From Epiperipatus broadwayi (Eukaryota; Onychophora; Udeonychophora; Euonychophora; Peripatidae): a stretch of 64,000 bases of DNA. The notes under the pieces are model-generated. The model saw only the letters and a program-made list of their open reading frames with translations. It was not told where the DNA came from and searched no databases. A program made the position numbers and the translations under genes. This document shows positions 12,505-24,330 of this stretch, in pieces (position 1 is the stretch's first letter; each line of letters begins with the position of its first letter). The DNA lies in contig JAQFVV010012507.1 in NCBI GenBank assembly GCA_028023455.1, forward strand, positions 2,580,401 through 2,644,400, read 5' to 3'.

Positions 12505-13641
12505 AAAATACATAACTTTTATGCAGGTATATATATTAAGCCAAAAATTTGTAAATAATGTCTATAAATTTATTATAAAAAAATAATTGAATTTGCACTA
12601 ACATTATTTTTTTCAAAAAAAAAAAAAAACATGATGAGGAAAAAACTATCATTATCTAAATTTAATAGAAGTGTAGGGTGATCATACCTATATTAGATAC
12701 ATCCCCCCCCTACAAGCACAAAATATACATTTAGGCAATACAGTATGTAGACTTATCATATAATTTCATCAATAGAAATTTCTAAAGTGAATTTATTCAA
12801 TAAAATAAACAGAGAGTTAAAGATGCTTTATTTTTATATTTTTGACATTCAATTTTCTGAGGATAATATAAATACAAGTAATAAATTTATAATGCAATGC
12901 TAATTATAACTATTATCTGTTTATTTTGTGATTATAGCCTTTTTTCTTATCTGTCTTTACCTATTTATTTGTCTGCTGCATAAATTTTAGTACACTTGTT
13001 GAATTAGAGATGTTATGATAAAAGTTTTTAGTTCAATTTACATTTCAATCTGTCACTGTGGAGCTTGAACATCCCATTACTTTTCAAGAAATTAATCATG
13101 ATTATTTCCCTCCAAAATTAAGTCTTTGGATCAATTACTAACTCAATTTCTCTCTTTGGAACTTGATTGTTACATCTCTTCCTAAGCAAATGATCATCTG
13201 ATTTTTCTAGCTTGGGTTGGTGCAATGATGGAATGTTAGATTTTCCTTTTCAAATTTTGGATCGATTGTCAGCTGAGTGGAAAAAACTCACTTTGGTTAT
13301 TTTATTGGAACTACATGCTTAATCCATTACAGTGATGCTTGAATATTAATTAGCATAACAGTCAACAAAGTGATTTATTATTTTAATGCAAATGGCTCAC
13401 TAAAGTTTAAAAATGTAGATAATTGTCTATATTGTGTAAAAAAAAAAGACCACAGCAAGTTTTATTATTTGATCATAATTTCCATCAATCTTATCAAAAA
13501 ACTTGATACATATAGTGTATAATTATGTAAATATTTAAATATTTATAAATATCAAATGTAAAAAAAAAAAATATTTGGCATGCACTTTTATATCGATTCT
13601 TTAAGAATCTGATTTAAGAATTATAGTAATGTATTTGTAAT
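12505..13641. other. AT-rich stretch, nothing recognised
   Basis: Contains an 8-base C run near 12705. No supported gene. Confidence 0.45.
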
Positions 13642-13714
13642 TAGTTGATTAATGAATTATATATATATATATATATATATATAATTCATTAATCAACTAT
13701 ATATATATATATAG

Positions 13715-13748
<34 letters not shown>

Positions 13749-13753
13749 GCCCT
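13642..13753. repeat. Pair of (TA)n-centred palindromes
   Basis: Positions 13642-13699 form a 58-bp perfect palindrome with arm tagttgattaatgaatta and a TA centre. Immediately after it, agggca(TA)n...tgtgccct at about 13713-13753 forms a second, imperfect TA-centred inverted repeat. The arrangement repeats that at 70-171: two neighbouring TA-cored palindromes with unrelated arms. Confidence 0.85.
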
Positions 13754-14519
13754 TATCTATAGATCATAATAAGGTAGAATGGTCAATTGCTAAAAAATTT
13801 TAAATTTTAAGATATGTTTGTATGATATATAAATAATAGTAGGATAATTAGATTTTATAGTACAATTTAAAGCTGAAAATACCTGGTATATAAAAGTGTA
13901 ATGGATTATTTAAAAGGAACAGTTAAATAAAGATTAAAGATATCCTTGCTTATGGTTGTAAAAGCTGGCCATATAAAATAACACAGCTATAAATAGTTAA
14001 AAGTATATTAATAATTCGAGTATAATATTTTAAAACTAATAAATTAAATCTAAACGATATGTAATATTATAATTATATTTAATAGTCAAAATTAATCTAA
14101 TATATTTTAAAAATAAACTTTAGGATGGTGAGAATTATATTTGGTTCTACATTTTAAAATTATTTTCGAAATTTTTATAAAATATATCAGTTTTGGTAAT
14201 TTAGACCAAGACTTAAATTAAAAAAAAATCATCTGTTAAAGTTAGTAATCATGTGACTGTATATTATATACCTTCACACTCGCTTGTTAGACTAATAATA
14301 AAGTTTGTGAATTATAAAACTAAATATAATTGCTATCGATCCTTAAAGTAAAAGTTGAAATATTAAATGTTGTTTTAATAATTGTTTTTAAAGTTTAAAT
14401 GATTTTGATAAAATTATAATTGAATTTAAAAATATTATTCTAAGTAATATTTAAGACATGACGTCATAAATTCTTTATTTTAAAAGGGTTTAATTTATTA
14501 TAAAACTAAAATGTGTAAA
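13754..14519. other. AT-rich stretch, nothing recognised
   Basis: No supported gene or repeat boundary. Confidence 0.45.
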
Positions 14520-14660
14520 TTTGTTCGCGCTAAAAGTCATTAACCAATCAACGGATGTAATTTAGCAGACAAAATATAAGAATTAGACGAAGCGGGAAAG
14601 AAAGTAATGTGTAAGTGAAGGAGGGAGTAACATATTTTTTAGCTGGATAAGACCGTAAGC
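14520..14660 (+). promoter_or_regulatory. Possible promoter and noncoding first exon
   Basis: In a window almost free of CpG this patch holds TTCGCGC (14524-14530, E2F-like) and CCAAT (14544-14548), followed by a purine-rich stretch. A near-ideal 5' splice site gtaagtg begins at 14611, and another (gtaagc) lies near 14653. The combination suggests a pol II promoter and an untranslated first exon for a plus-strand transcript, possibly the gene seen from 15765 or 29578 onward. No transcript evidence is available, so each element could be chance. Confidence 0.25.
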
Positions 14661-15764
14661 TAGAAAAGTGATATAATTTTTAAAATTTTGCATTTATTTT
14701 AAAAGTTTTTTTTAACATATAATATTTTGACTGCCTTTACATGAAGGGCTAATTTTTTAAAAGTTTTCTTGCCAGTGATTTTATTCAAGTTTAGCCAAAA
14801 CCTTGCAGTAAAAATGGAAGTACTAAAGGAAAAAATACCTAAAAATATTGCTAAAGGAAAAATATTTGTAAAGTGCCTAGATACAGCTTTATTTATGCTC
14901 AACCAAAAACTTATTATTGTAACTCAGAGGAATATAATTAGGACGCTATACGAAAACTTAAAAGAGAAGTTATTTGCCGTCAGGAAAAAATTATGACGCA
15001 CAAATTTATAAGGCTACTCTAAAGTTTTTTTTTATTCTTCTCTATGGGAAAATTAAGATGCTGTATATTATAAAGAATTATGTAAAAGGTATAATGAGAA
15101 AAAAAAATGTTTGTCCTTTTTAAAGGAAACATTACAAAGTATATAGTTACCAGAACTTTAAAAGAAAGGAAAATTTACCGAATAATAATATGAAAGAGTC
15201 ATTATTTTTTTTATGAAAAAAAAAGAACAGAAAAACTTTCTCTAAGAGAAATTGGAAAATATAAATCTAATATACTTAATAAAATGGATCCATGGAGACA
15301 GAAAAAATTTACTGAATATTTAAATAAAAGTATCTAGAAGATGCATCATAAAAGTCGCACGGGAAAATATTAGCAGAAAATATTAGAAGAGAATATGTAG
15401 ACGTTTTTCTTTACGTGATTAACTAATAGCATAATTAATAATTGTATTAAATATTATGAAAAACCAAGGATTGTCATCTATGAATATTTATTAAACAGAG
15501 CAATAATTGTTTTGCCTTAAAATAGAACATTAAGTGACTGAAGAAGAAATAATAAACATTTTTTTTTAGCTTTAATATGAACGGTTTTCAAGAAAGTTTG
15601 ATAAAGAAGTACAGTAAATATAGTTTAAATATTTTACTAATTTATTTTAGAATATAAAATGTTATGTGAGATTAGGGAAAACATATAAACATAAATTTAG
15701 TAATATTAAAATTTAAATATAATAGCTTGATAAAATTATAGAAATATTGTTTAAAATAAAGTGT
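14661..15764. other. AT-rich stretch with one unrecognised 75-codon ORF
   Basis: A plus-strand ORF at 14769-14996 is Lys-rich and overlaps an antisense ORF of similar size. No motif, Kozak context or splice site supports it. Otherwise nothing was recognised. Confidence 0.3.
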
Positions 15765-15845
15765 ATGGATGTGAATATTATATCTACAAGGATCAATGGG
15801 ATGGTGAAGCCTACGGAACGCGATCGAGAAGATAAAGATCGTTTG
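15765..15845 (+). CDS. Possible short coding exon, charged peptide, unknown gene
   Basis: The frame opening with ATG at 15765 reads MDVNIISTR, then NGMVKPTERDREDKDRL, and stops at a splice donor (ttg|gtaatt, 15846). The patch contains cg dinucleotides (acggaacgcgatcgag) in sequence otherwise almost devoid of them, and its amino acids are balanced and charged, unlike neighbouring chance ORFs. It would end in phase 0, whereas the exon at 29578 needs a preceding exon ending with two extra bases. So they cannot join directly, although an intermediate exon could. No protein family was recognised. It could be the first coding exon of the gene further right, a separate small gene, or chance. Confidence 0.3.
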
Positions 15846-18800
15846 GTAATTTTGATATTTATTTATAATGCATAATGTATTTTTTTTAGATCATCTATTG
15901 ATTAAGAATGAAGTGTGAAAGTTTAAATTATATGTACACATTTTATACAACATTTTTTGACATATAATGAGATAGGAGTAATTCGGAATATGCATGCAAT
16001 AATTTATTTAAAGTATATTAATAATATAATTTAACAGAACAATTGTGTGATTCTTTTGAACTTTCATGTGATAAAGTATTCAGATATTTTAAAATAGTTT
16101 GTATATGAGTAAATATACGAGGAAAGTAGTAAAAAGATTTTCTTATAGAACAGTGGAATAGTTTTAAAATAAATGAATTTTATTATTGTTAGTAATGCAG
16201 ATATGTATTTGTCGATGTACAGTATAGAAAAATCTTGAGAAATAAGATCGGATAGTGACTTGGAAGTACTAGTGGAGAGGAAACCAAGATGATGTTTTTT
16301 TTTAAGAAATAGGAAAAATAAAGGATTTGGATCATATTTAGTTTTGTGTGATTTCAGTATAGTTAACTAAGCCCTATGACTGAACACATATAGTTTGGAC
16401 AGTGTTTTTTGCATATCTTTAAACTTTTGATGTTAGAATAAAGCTGAAGAAATAGCTTTAACATCGTTCCTATAATAGAGGTTGGTAGACAGATAAAGGT
16501 CACTCCTCTATAGTGTCTTTTAATTCACTGTGCCATGATTATCAAGGTTTATGACGAGTAATATTCTAGTTATATTTTGATCCTATACATCTATCTTCGC
16601 TATCCTTATTTTGTGAATCTGCATCGGTCAGAAAGATATTTTTAAAGAAATAATGAATAAAATAGAACTGAAGATAAGTTATAGTTTATGTAAGAATAGT
16701 TTATTTGCTGGAATGTATAGAATTGTGTAACTTTAAAATTGAAAGTCCAAAATATCATAAAGAGAGAAAGAATCATATAATACATTGTAAAATTAATTCG
16801 GAAATGAATATAAGATTTTTTTTGAAAAGAAATCTAAACCAAGTATTTAAAAGTGATAATAAAATTTGAATGAATTTTTTGTTAAAATAATATTTAGAAA
16901 ATAAGTATTGCATATTTATTAAGAAAATAGTTCAATAAGGTATAATAAACATATACTTGTGCATGGTATAGTAATAGTTGTAATTATATCATCTGAAGTA
17001 AGGCTTAAATGAGAATATTAGGATTAATAAACATCGGATAATGAACAATAAAAAACCTAATACCGAATGTAGAACAATGTTTTGACTTTGTAAGATTCCA
17101 TACAACCAATATAAAACTAGAGTTTTATTATTTTGTAGAATTTTTACTACGAATGTAAATTTTGTAAAAAAAATATAATTTTAATAATATTAGGGATGAA
17201 AGTGTTTGTGATAAGCATATAAGAAATGCATTTTGTAACAAGCTAACCATAATAATAAATCAAATAATAATACTGTATTTTCTTAAGTGTTAAAAAGATA
17301 AGATTTAACTAGGAAAAATAAATAGTATTTTGGTTTCATTTTATAAACTAATAAACTAAGTTGAGATAGGAGAGTAAGGGATATCCAATGTATATAGTGT
17401 AAAAATATTATTAATTTATTTATGTTGTTTATAAACTTTGTTTTAAATTTATTTTAAAGTTTTGTGTCCGCGTTGTTATTTCTCCACATGGATGCATGAA
17501 ATCACGATACATTTATAATTGAAACAGACATATAGGTTTTGCACAAAAGGTAAACATAAAAGTGTTATAATAATTTTGAGAATTTATTGGTATGTTAAAA
17601 TTAAAAGATCATAATTTTATATTATTTATTGGTCATGAGTCGGTTGCCACAATATTACATTAAATTATATGCTAATGTTGCCACACGTATTCTGTTGTCA
17701 GATTATTAAAATACTACCACGTACGTATTTATTTATTTCATTTAGGAAGAAATAAGATTATATATTATATTATTATTGTTATTATTATTTTATTATTGTT
17801 AGTTGCTGTGTAGTAGATTATGACATAAAATTCCCTTTTCATATTTTACTACCGAAATTTTAAATCAGTTAGAATACAATTTATGAACCTGAGATTTTAT
17901 TTTGTTTTATTTTACTTCATTTTATTTAATTGAGCTAGATTCTTGTTATAAAGAAGATTAAAATATGATTATTATTTTAATCGTAGTGAATAGAGCTCAG
18001 AAAGTCGTAAGAATACTATGAGTTAGTTATTTGGTATAGTAAAAAGGGGGAATAGTGTTCTTATGCCATTGAGGTAGTATCGTGTGGATAATATCTCAAT
18101 GTAGTCTATCTCGTTCCCCGTATTGTCACTCCATGTCTCATGAAAATAGTAAATATTTATTAATTCATTTTAAAAATTGAACCGTATTTGTATTTTAGAA
18201 ATTAGAGCTAGTAATCATTTTTAATCAATGCTGAATATTTCATTTATTTATTTGTTAACTGAGCTAGAACCCAGAATATTCGTTATAAACAATAATTTTG
18301 GGGTGAGGATGCGCGGGGGGAGGTTAGAATATATATATTCCCAGCTTTACATAATTTAAAATTAAAATTTCATCTGGTTTATTATTTGAAAACTATAAGC
18401 TAGCTTTATCAGTAATTTTGATTAACTAGAGACCAGTTTAATGTAAATCAAATTGACACTGTTTATTAAACAATAAAACAAAAAAAAATTAAACTTTTTA
18501 ACATAATAAAACAATATAATTGTGTGTGTCGATGATATATTTTTATCATATCAACAATTAAATGTGTTTACTATTCCAAACCCTTACCCATGATAGAAAT
18601 ACATAACATGACACTAATTATTTACAAAGCAAATAAAAATTTTAAAAAATATTATTAAATCAACCATGAAGCTAACTTGCTAATTTATAATATTATACAA
18701 GTATATCCATAGTAGACTTATTGTCCAATTCAATTTAGAAATGTTTTATTTTCTTTGGAGACCCCCTATGTACATATATTTCCCTAAAGTGGATAGGAAA

Positions 18801-19189
18801 GAATGTCTGCACAGGAAGATTAGTCATTTATACTGAAAAAATAAACAAATATAAATGATTATTAGTTAACAATAACAAAAAAATATGAACTCTGTTCTGT
18901 AATAAGTGTATATGCTTATTATGGAATAATCTCAAAGATCTTACCTTATTCCATATCATGAAAATGATCAATGTCAAATCACTACATAAGGAAAGTTGAC
19001 CTAGAATTTATTTAACAATTTTTTTTATCTAACTTAATAATTCCTTCACCCTTCATTTTGTTGCTTTCACTCATAATGGACTCTTCCAAATTATAGACGC
19101 ATTTAAGATCCCAAGTGTAGAAATAAAATAAAACTAGAATTTTACAGACATATATAAAAATATATATTTACATAATAAAATCAACACTT
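15846..19189. other. AT-rich stretch, possibly intronic
   Basis: No exon recognised. Contains a short G-rich patch (about 18299-18325, gatgcgcggggggagg) of unknown meaning. It would be intron if the 15765 exon belongs to the gene at 29578. Confidence 0.35.
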
Positions 19190-19960
19190 TCATTAGGTCA
19201 TCTTAGTTGATATCCGTGAGTTTGGCAATTATTTCTTTTATGGATACAGTCTATCTCTCTTCAGATCATTCTCCTTCAGTATATTATTCATCCCACACTG
19301 GAATTCCTCACTAACATGCTTGCAATAGTATTTACATCCATTTTCTGCAGTTGCTTTTTTTCTCAATTCATTTAGACATTTAGTGTAGGACATTTGACAT
19401 TTTTAGGCATTATACAGGTAAGTAGATTAAGTCATTGCACTTTCATCATCAGGACAGTAGTGCTCAGCCCTATGGCATTGTTAATTTAGCCAGAATACAT
19501 TGCACAGCAGTTTATAATAGATTTAACTTTTTTTGTTTGCTATTTGGCATTTAATGGCTTGTACAAAAATTTACTCATTTTATTTAAACACTGGTGATGT
19601 TCTATTCTTCTTTATCTGTGTTTGAATAATAGTGCAGTTTCTCAAATATCAGTTTAAAATTAGTTCAGTTACTTTATTAAACCACATGAACTTATCAAAC
19701 TATTCTCTATTTCTTATGGTTTGCACTAGGAAAATTATATGGATACTTCAGAAATCATCCTTCTTCCTGTGCATTTGAACATTTGGTCTTAGGGTGTTGG
19801 CTTTATACAGTTAATGCAATTGATGACAGAAATGGACTGGGTTTGCTTTTATATCATGCTTAGTTTCTGGTGGGTGATATACTAGCCTTTCCATTTCCTT
19901 TGACATTGCTGTGGTTGCCTTTTGTTGTGCATACATATTATATTGGTTGTAGTTAAAAAA
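19190..19960 (-). pseudogene. Possible decayed coding sequence, unknown family
   Basis: On the minus strand this region has several protein-like stretches broken by stops and frame changes, for example LRKKATAENGCKYYCKHVSE and ERLVYHPPETKHD. Base composition is more balanced than the surroundings. The pattern is that of an old transposon ORF or processed pseudogene, but no family was recognised and no ends were found. It may simply be unusual intergenic sequence. Confidence 0.2.
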
Positions 19961-20357
19961 ATAAAATTACATAACAATTCTAATTTTATTTTTCACACTT
20001 AGTTGCTTAGAGATTGGTTGACATTGGGTCAGCACTATGTTTACTAAGTCTATATCACAATTCAGGACATACAACACATTGATAATTAATTTATTGTTGG
20101 TATGTGTATTTATATATATGAAGTTTTTTTTTTAACTGGGCTTTTATTTTTCATTAAATAAGAGAAATTTGTTCATTGTGACATTTGTTTAACTTGGTCT
20201 TTAACAAAGCAAACATATATGCATGCTTAAAATAAAGGATAGTGCATATTCAACTACCTATTAGTTAAGCTTATGTTTTGAATGGGTTTGGTTTGGTGGT
20301 GTGGATAAATAAAGGCTGTTTTTGGTAGAATTGTAAGCTACCCTTACAACTTATATA

Positions 20358-20560
20358 TGGAGTAATTCATTTTAAATCAGCTTAATTTTAAAGCACTTAA
20401 CCTAGAACAACTACCCCAGGCCAAGAGTCACAGTAGACTGCACGTTTAGATTTTTTTTTTGGGATGCATCAGTCTGTCAGTTTACTTTGACTCTTGGTCT
20501 GCTACAGTTGTTTTAGGTTAAGTGCTTTCTAATTAAGTTGATTTAAAATGGATTACTCCA
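20358..20560. mobile_element. Fold-back element, family D, about 200 bp
   Basis: Left arm tggagtaattcattttaaat pairs with the right arm ending at 20560 (atttaaaatggattactcca). Pairing continues through aagcacttaacct / aggttaagtgctt and ccaagagtcacagtag / the matching right block. Arms are about 85 bp and the loop near 20440-20475 is short. A weakly similar right-arm-like stretch occurs near 440-485. Non-coding, and a typical long-TIR MITE structure. Confidence 0.75.
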
Positions 20561-21619
20561 CACATTCAAGATTTTCATCTAAACATTCATTAAAAATATA
20601 TTGTGTGTGTGTATATATATATAAGAAAGAGAAACAATGCATAACACTAGCTGGACTCAATATAAAATATTTGAAATGCTCCATAACAATATTATTCCAA
20701 ACACACCTCCCTTTTAAATATAGAAAACTCATTTTTTTTTTATTATAATCATGAAGTGCTTATCTATCGCTTTAATACATATACATGCATGTGCATTCCA
20801 CACTCTTATTTTTCATACTGTAATTTTTTATTTATTTATTACTTTGATGATTTTTTGACTTACTTGAATTTACCATTTTCATCCCGATTTAAATAAATAA
20901 ACCATCATGCAATTATATAATACTAATGAATTTTCAGTAAACAATTTAAATTTATATATTTAATATGATTAGCAGAATATTTTATTTTATTTTGTATAGT
21001 GACTTAATTATTTGAAATTAGTTAATACTAAAGATGGCCCTGTAGCTTTGGCTAAAACAATAAGATAACAAAAGAAATTCCAGTAAAAAAATTGTATATG
21101 AATAATTGTCATAATTTGATGGATATAAATGAATGGGAAAGCATAAGAAATGCTAAAGATTTTTAGAATATGATTGATCTTTCCAGTTCATATACATATA
21201 TTATTTCATATATGTATAAAATATTTCATTTACACATCTTCATTCTTTCTATTTCATGCTTTATTTTATAACTCAAATAGATTTCTTTATAAGAGTTTTT
21301 TTTTTTTTCCATTGCAGAAACATAGACATATGTATTTTACTCCATATGGATACTATATTGCTTCATGAATTAATGACCATAAAGAATATTTATAATGATA
21401 TATATTGTTTATAATATCTAAGCATGATGAGTATTGATCTTCTATATTGAATCAGCTTTTCAATTATGTATATATATATTACAAAAATTTCGATAATATG
21501 AGTTGATGTTTTTAAGATTTTATTACACTTATTTTGGACATATTTTAATGTTTGCTTCAATGTATACTTATCATTTTGCTTTTAGCATTAGTATTTTTGT
21601 TTCATATTTTTCATAGCAT
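20561..21619. other. AT-rich stretch, nothing recognised
   Basis: No supported feature before the Penelope-like array. Confidence 0.45.
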
Positions 21620-21639
21620 CTTTGTTTATAAAACAAATT

Positions 21640-21656
21640 AAGCGTATGTCACGCTT
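21640..21656 (-). other. Conserved terminal hairpin of the Penelope-like unit
   Basis: The stem aagcgt/acgctt (6 bp) with loop atgtc recurs in all four units (21640-21656, 24158-24174, 26677-26693, 29190-29206). It lies about 150 bp past the ORF stop in minus-strand sense, close to the unit junction. A role in RNA recognition or processing is conceivable, but only the structure is seen. Confidence 0.6.
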
Positions 21657-21807
21657 GAATGTGAAGCTATAATAAAATACAGGAATTAATATACGCTAAG
21701 CGCTTTCGAGGTCCTTTACCTCATATTCATAGCGATGCTGTGAGCTGCGAAAATAAAAAAAAAAAAATGGGGCGGGAGAAGTTGTATGCAAAGCATATGC
21801 AAATGGA

Positions 21808-24096
21808 CTAAATAGTCCAGCATTTAGAGATGTCGAAGCATGTGTCACGTCTATTGATTGAGTTGTTATTGTTGTTGATGTAGTACGCTTCTCTGATCTT
21901 CCGCTTAATGTCGTTTTTCTCGATACAGACTATTTTAGGGTGGGAAGGTTCAAATAAATGTCCAGTCTTCTTGGAGTGTTCCAAAAATGTTGATGAGTTA
22001 TCGTTGTTTTTCATAGCTCTATTATATGTGTATCTGTGTTGTGCTGTCCGGGTGGTTGTGCCTGCCTTGGTTTCTCCAAAATAAATGGCGCCGCAACCGG
22101 GTTGTAGGCAAGTGATGCTGTAAATGACATGGGGGGTCTGAGAAGGTTCTATTTTGTCCTTGGAGTTATTGATGAGACGGTTAGTGCAAGGGGGTGTATG
22201 AAAGCTGATTTTAAATTTATTGTCCAAAATCTTGATTAGTTGGTGGGAGATTTTATGTATGTGGGGAAGAGTGATATATGGAAGTTTAATATTGTTTTTA
22301 TTAATGGTGATTTTTGTATGAAACTGCTTGATTTTGTTGTTGATAGTGTGGAGTTTATAGCCTGCCTGTAGTAGATCTTTGGTATAGAGATGTATGTTGT
22401 TCTTTCGATCTGCTTCAAACTTGCACAGCTGCATGTTTCTGTGTAGGAATGCTTGTAGTCCTGCTAATTTGTGGGAGTTAGGAACGTTAGAATGTGGATG
22501 TATAAAGCCTCTGATTTCAAAAGGCTTTATAATCATTGAATAATTTATACATGGTTCCTCGCGCGTTAACTTAAGATCCAGATAATTTAGGCTTTGGGAT
22601 GCATCCTCAGATGTGGAATTAATGGTTAGCTTAGTGCTGTGCGTTAGTTCTTGTATAATATTGTTTGTGGTGTGCTGATTGGCTAGAATAAGTATGTCGT
22701 CTACGTACCAGATGTATAAAATGTGGGGGTTATCAGCTTGGTATTTAGGCACTATTAGTTTTTCGTAGTAATTAAGAAAAATGCTAGTTATGATTCCGCT
22801 GAGGGGGAGGCCCATCGGCCATCCGCTTTTCATATTGTACCAAGTGTGCTCAAATGTTGTGTATATATGCTTATCCATTCAAGTTAAAAATGTAATGATG
22901 AAATTAATGCGTTCAGATGACATTGTATTGGTGAGTTCTTGTTGGATAATGTGAATAGATTGTTTTCTGTCCACAGATCCATACAACTCTTTGACGTCAA
23001 AAGAGGTCATTCGGAAGTTGTTACAGATAGTGGCTTTTTTTGATTTTCTCCACAACCTGAAAGGATGAATTAACAGAAAAATTCCCAAAGCCCAGGCTGT
23101 CGATTAATAGTTGATTAACCATTGTTGCGGTTTGAAAATAATGGACTCCCCCAAAATCCATCATTAGACGCAGAGGTTCACCTGGCTTGTGGAGTTTAAT
23201 GTTGGCAAACACTCTAGGAGCTTTGGTGGAGGAAGGATAAACTCGGTAGTATTCTGCAGTAGAAATGCCTTTGTTTTTATAAGGACGGAGAATGGATGCA
23301 ATAAACTTATCTCGGTTAAGCTTATTGTTGAATTGTGTGACAGGAGTGAGTTGTAGATTTGTGATTTGTTCTTTTATTTTATGCTTATAGTCTTGCGAGT
23401 TTAAGAACACAAATCTATTACCCTTATCTTCTTTAAGGCAAATTAAATTATTATGATCAATGAACCGTTTCGTAATTTTAATGTCGTTACTCCAGCTATT
23501 ATTTTTTTTGTATGTAGCTGTTTTTGTGAGATAGATTTAACTATATTTGTTATGATGCTATCTCTATGTGGATCATTAATCAAATTTGCTTCGACGTCAG
23601 CGATTAGTTCTAATCTAGGTTGTCTCCATTAGCCTCCTACAAATCTAGGTCCAAGGGAAAGGACTCTTGCTATTCTGTCAGGGGGAGTGAAGCCAGTTCT
23701 ATTGACAAATGAAGTTTGTAGTAAATCAATATTTATATTTTGTTTATTAGCTAAAAATTTAATTTTCAAAACGAAGCGTTTGCGGTGGTTTATTTCTGTA
23801 AAGTTAAGTTTATCGATAATCCATTGAGGGAGGGTGTTGTTTGCTGTAATTGTGCTCCATCTTTTTCTTTCTTTACGTAATGCATTCTTACATCCATGGA
23901 TAACAAAAGTCAAGAGGCGTAATTGAAGTGTGTCAATGATTTTGTCGCGATTATAAATGGAGTCGTTTATTTTTATTTTGCAGCAGTTTGGAACGATGTT
24001 AAATCTTTTGCATTCAGACAAGAATGTTAGGCGCTGTTCCAATGTTTTGACTGAAATGCCGAGACGTAATATGAGTCTTTGTTGATACAAGTTCAT
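21808..24096 (-). pseudogene. Penelope-like RT and GIY-YIG ORF, copy 1 (broken)
   Basis: This copy corresponds to the whole ORF of about 761 codons. The N-terminal part 24096-23629 ends at an early stop (CAA to TAA). A 2-base length change near 23500-23512 and one extra T in the T run near 23035-23041 shift the frame twice, and a TGG to TGA stop lies at 22879. The last segment, 22878-21808, holds the RT palm (GLPLSG, YVDD) and the complete endonuclease (VYSITC, IYFGET, EHSKKTGH). The base before YVDD changes Arg to Trp relative to the other copies. Total length is 3 bases above copy 3, matching the +2 and +1 changes. It is the most damaged of the three. Confidence 0.9.
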
Positions 24097-24330
24097 AATT
24101 GTAAATTATATAATTTTAAATCTTCTCATTCGATAAATTTAATTTATAAAACAAATTAAGCGTATGTCACGCTTGAATGTGAAGCTATAATAAAATACAG
24201 GAATTAATATATGCTAAGCGCTTTCTAGGTCCTTTACCTCATATTCATAGCGGTGCTGTGAGCTGCGAAAATAAAAATAAAAAAAAAAAATGGGGCGGGA
24301 GAAGTTGTATGCAAAGCATATGCAAATGGA

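Noticed and set aside
14769-14996. 75-codon Lys-rich ORF
   Set aside because: No family motif, an antisense ORF of similar length, and AT-rich codon use as expected by chance.
21700-21760. Hammerhead ribozyme in the Penelope pseudo-LTR (minus strand)
   Set aside because: A stem followed by GAAA and a short GCGC...GCGT hairpin looks suggestive, but the conserved CTGANGA core is absent and the A15.1-U16.1 pairing does not work. No copy has a complete core.
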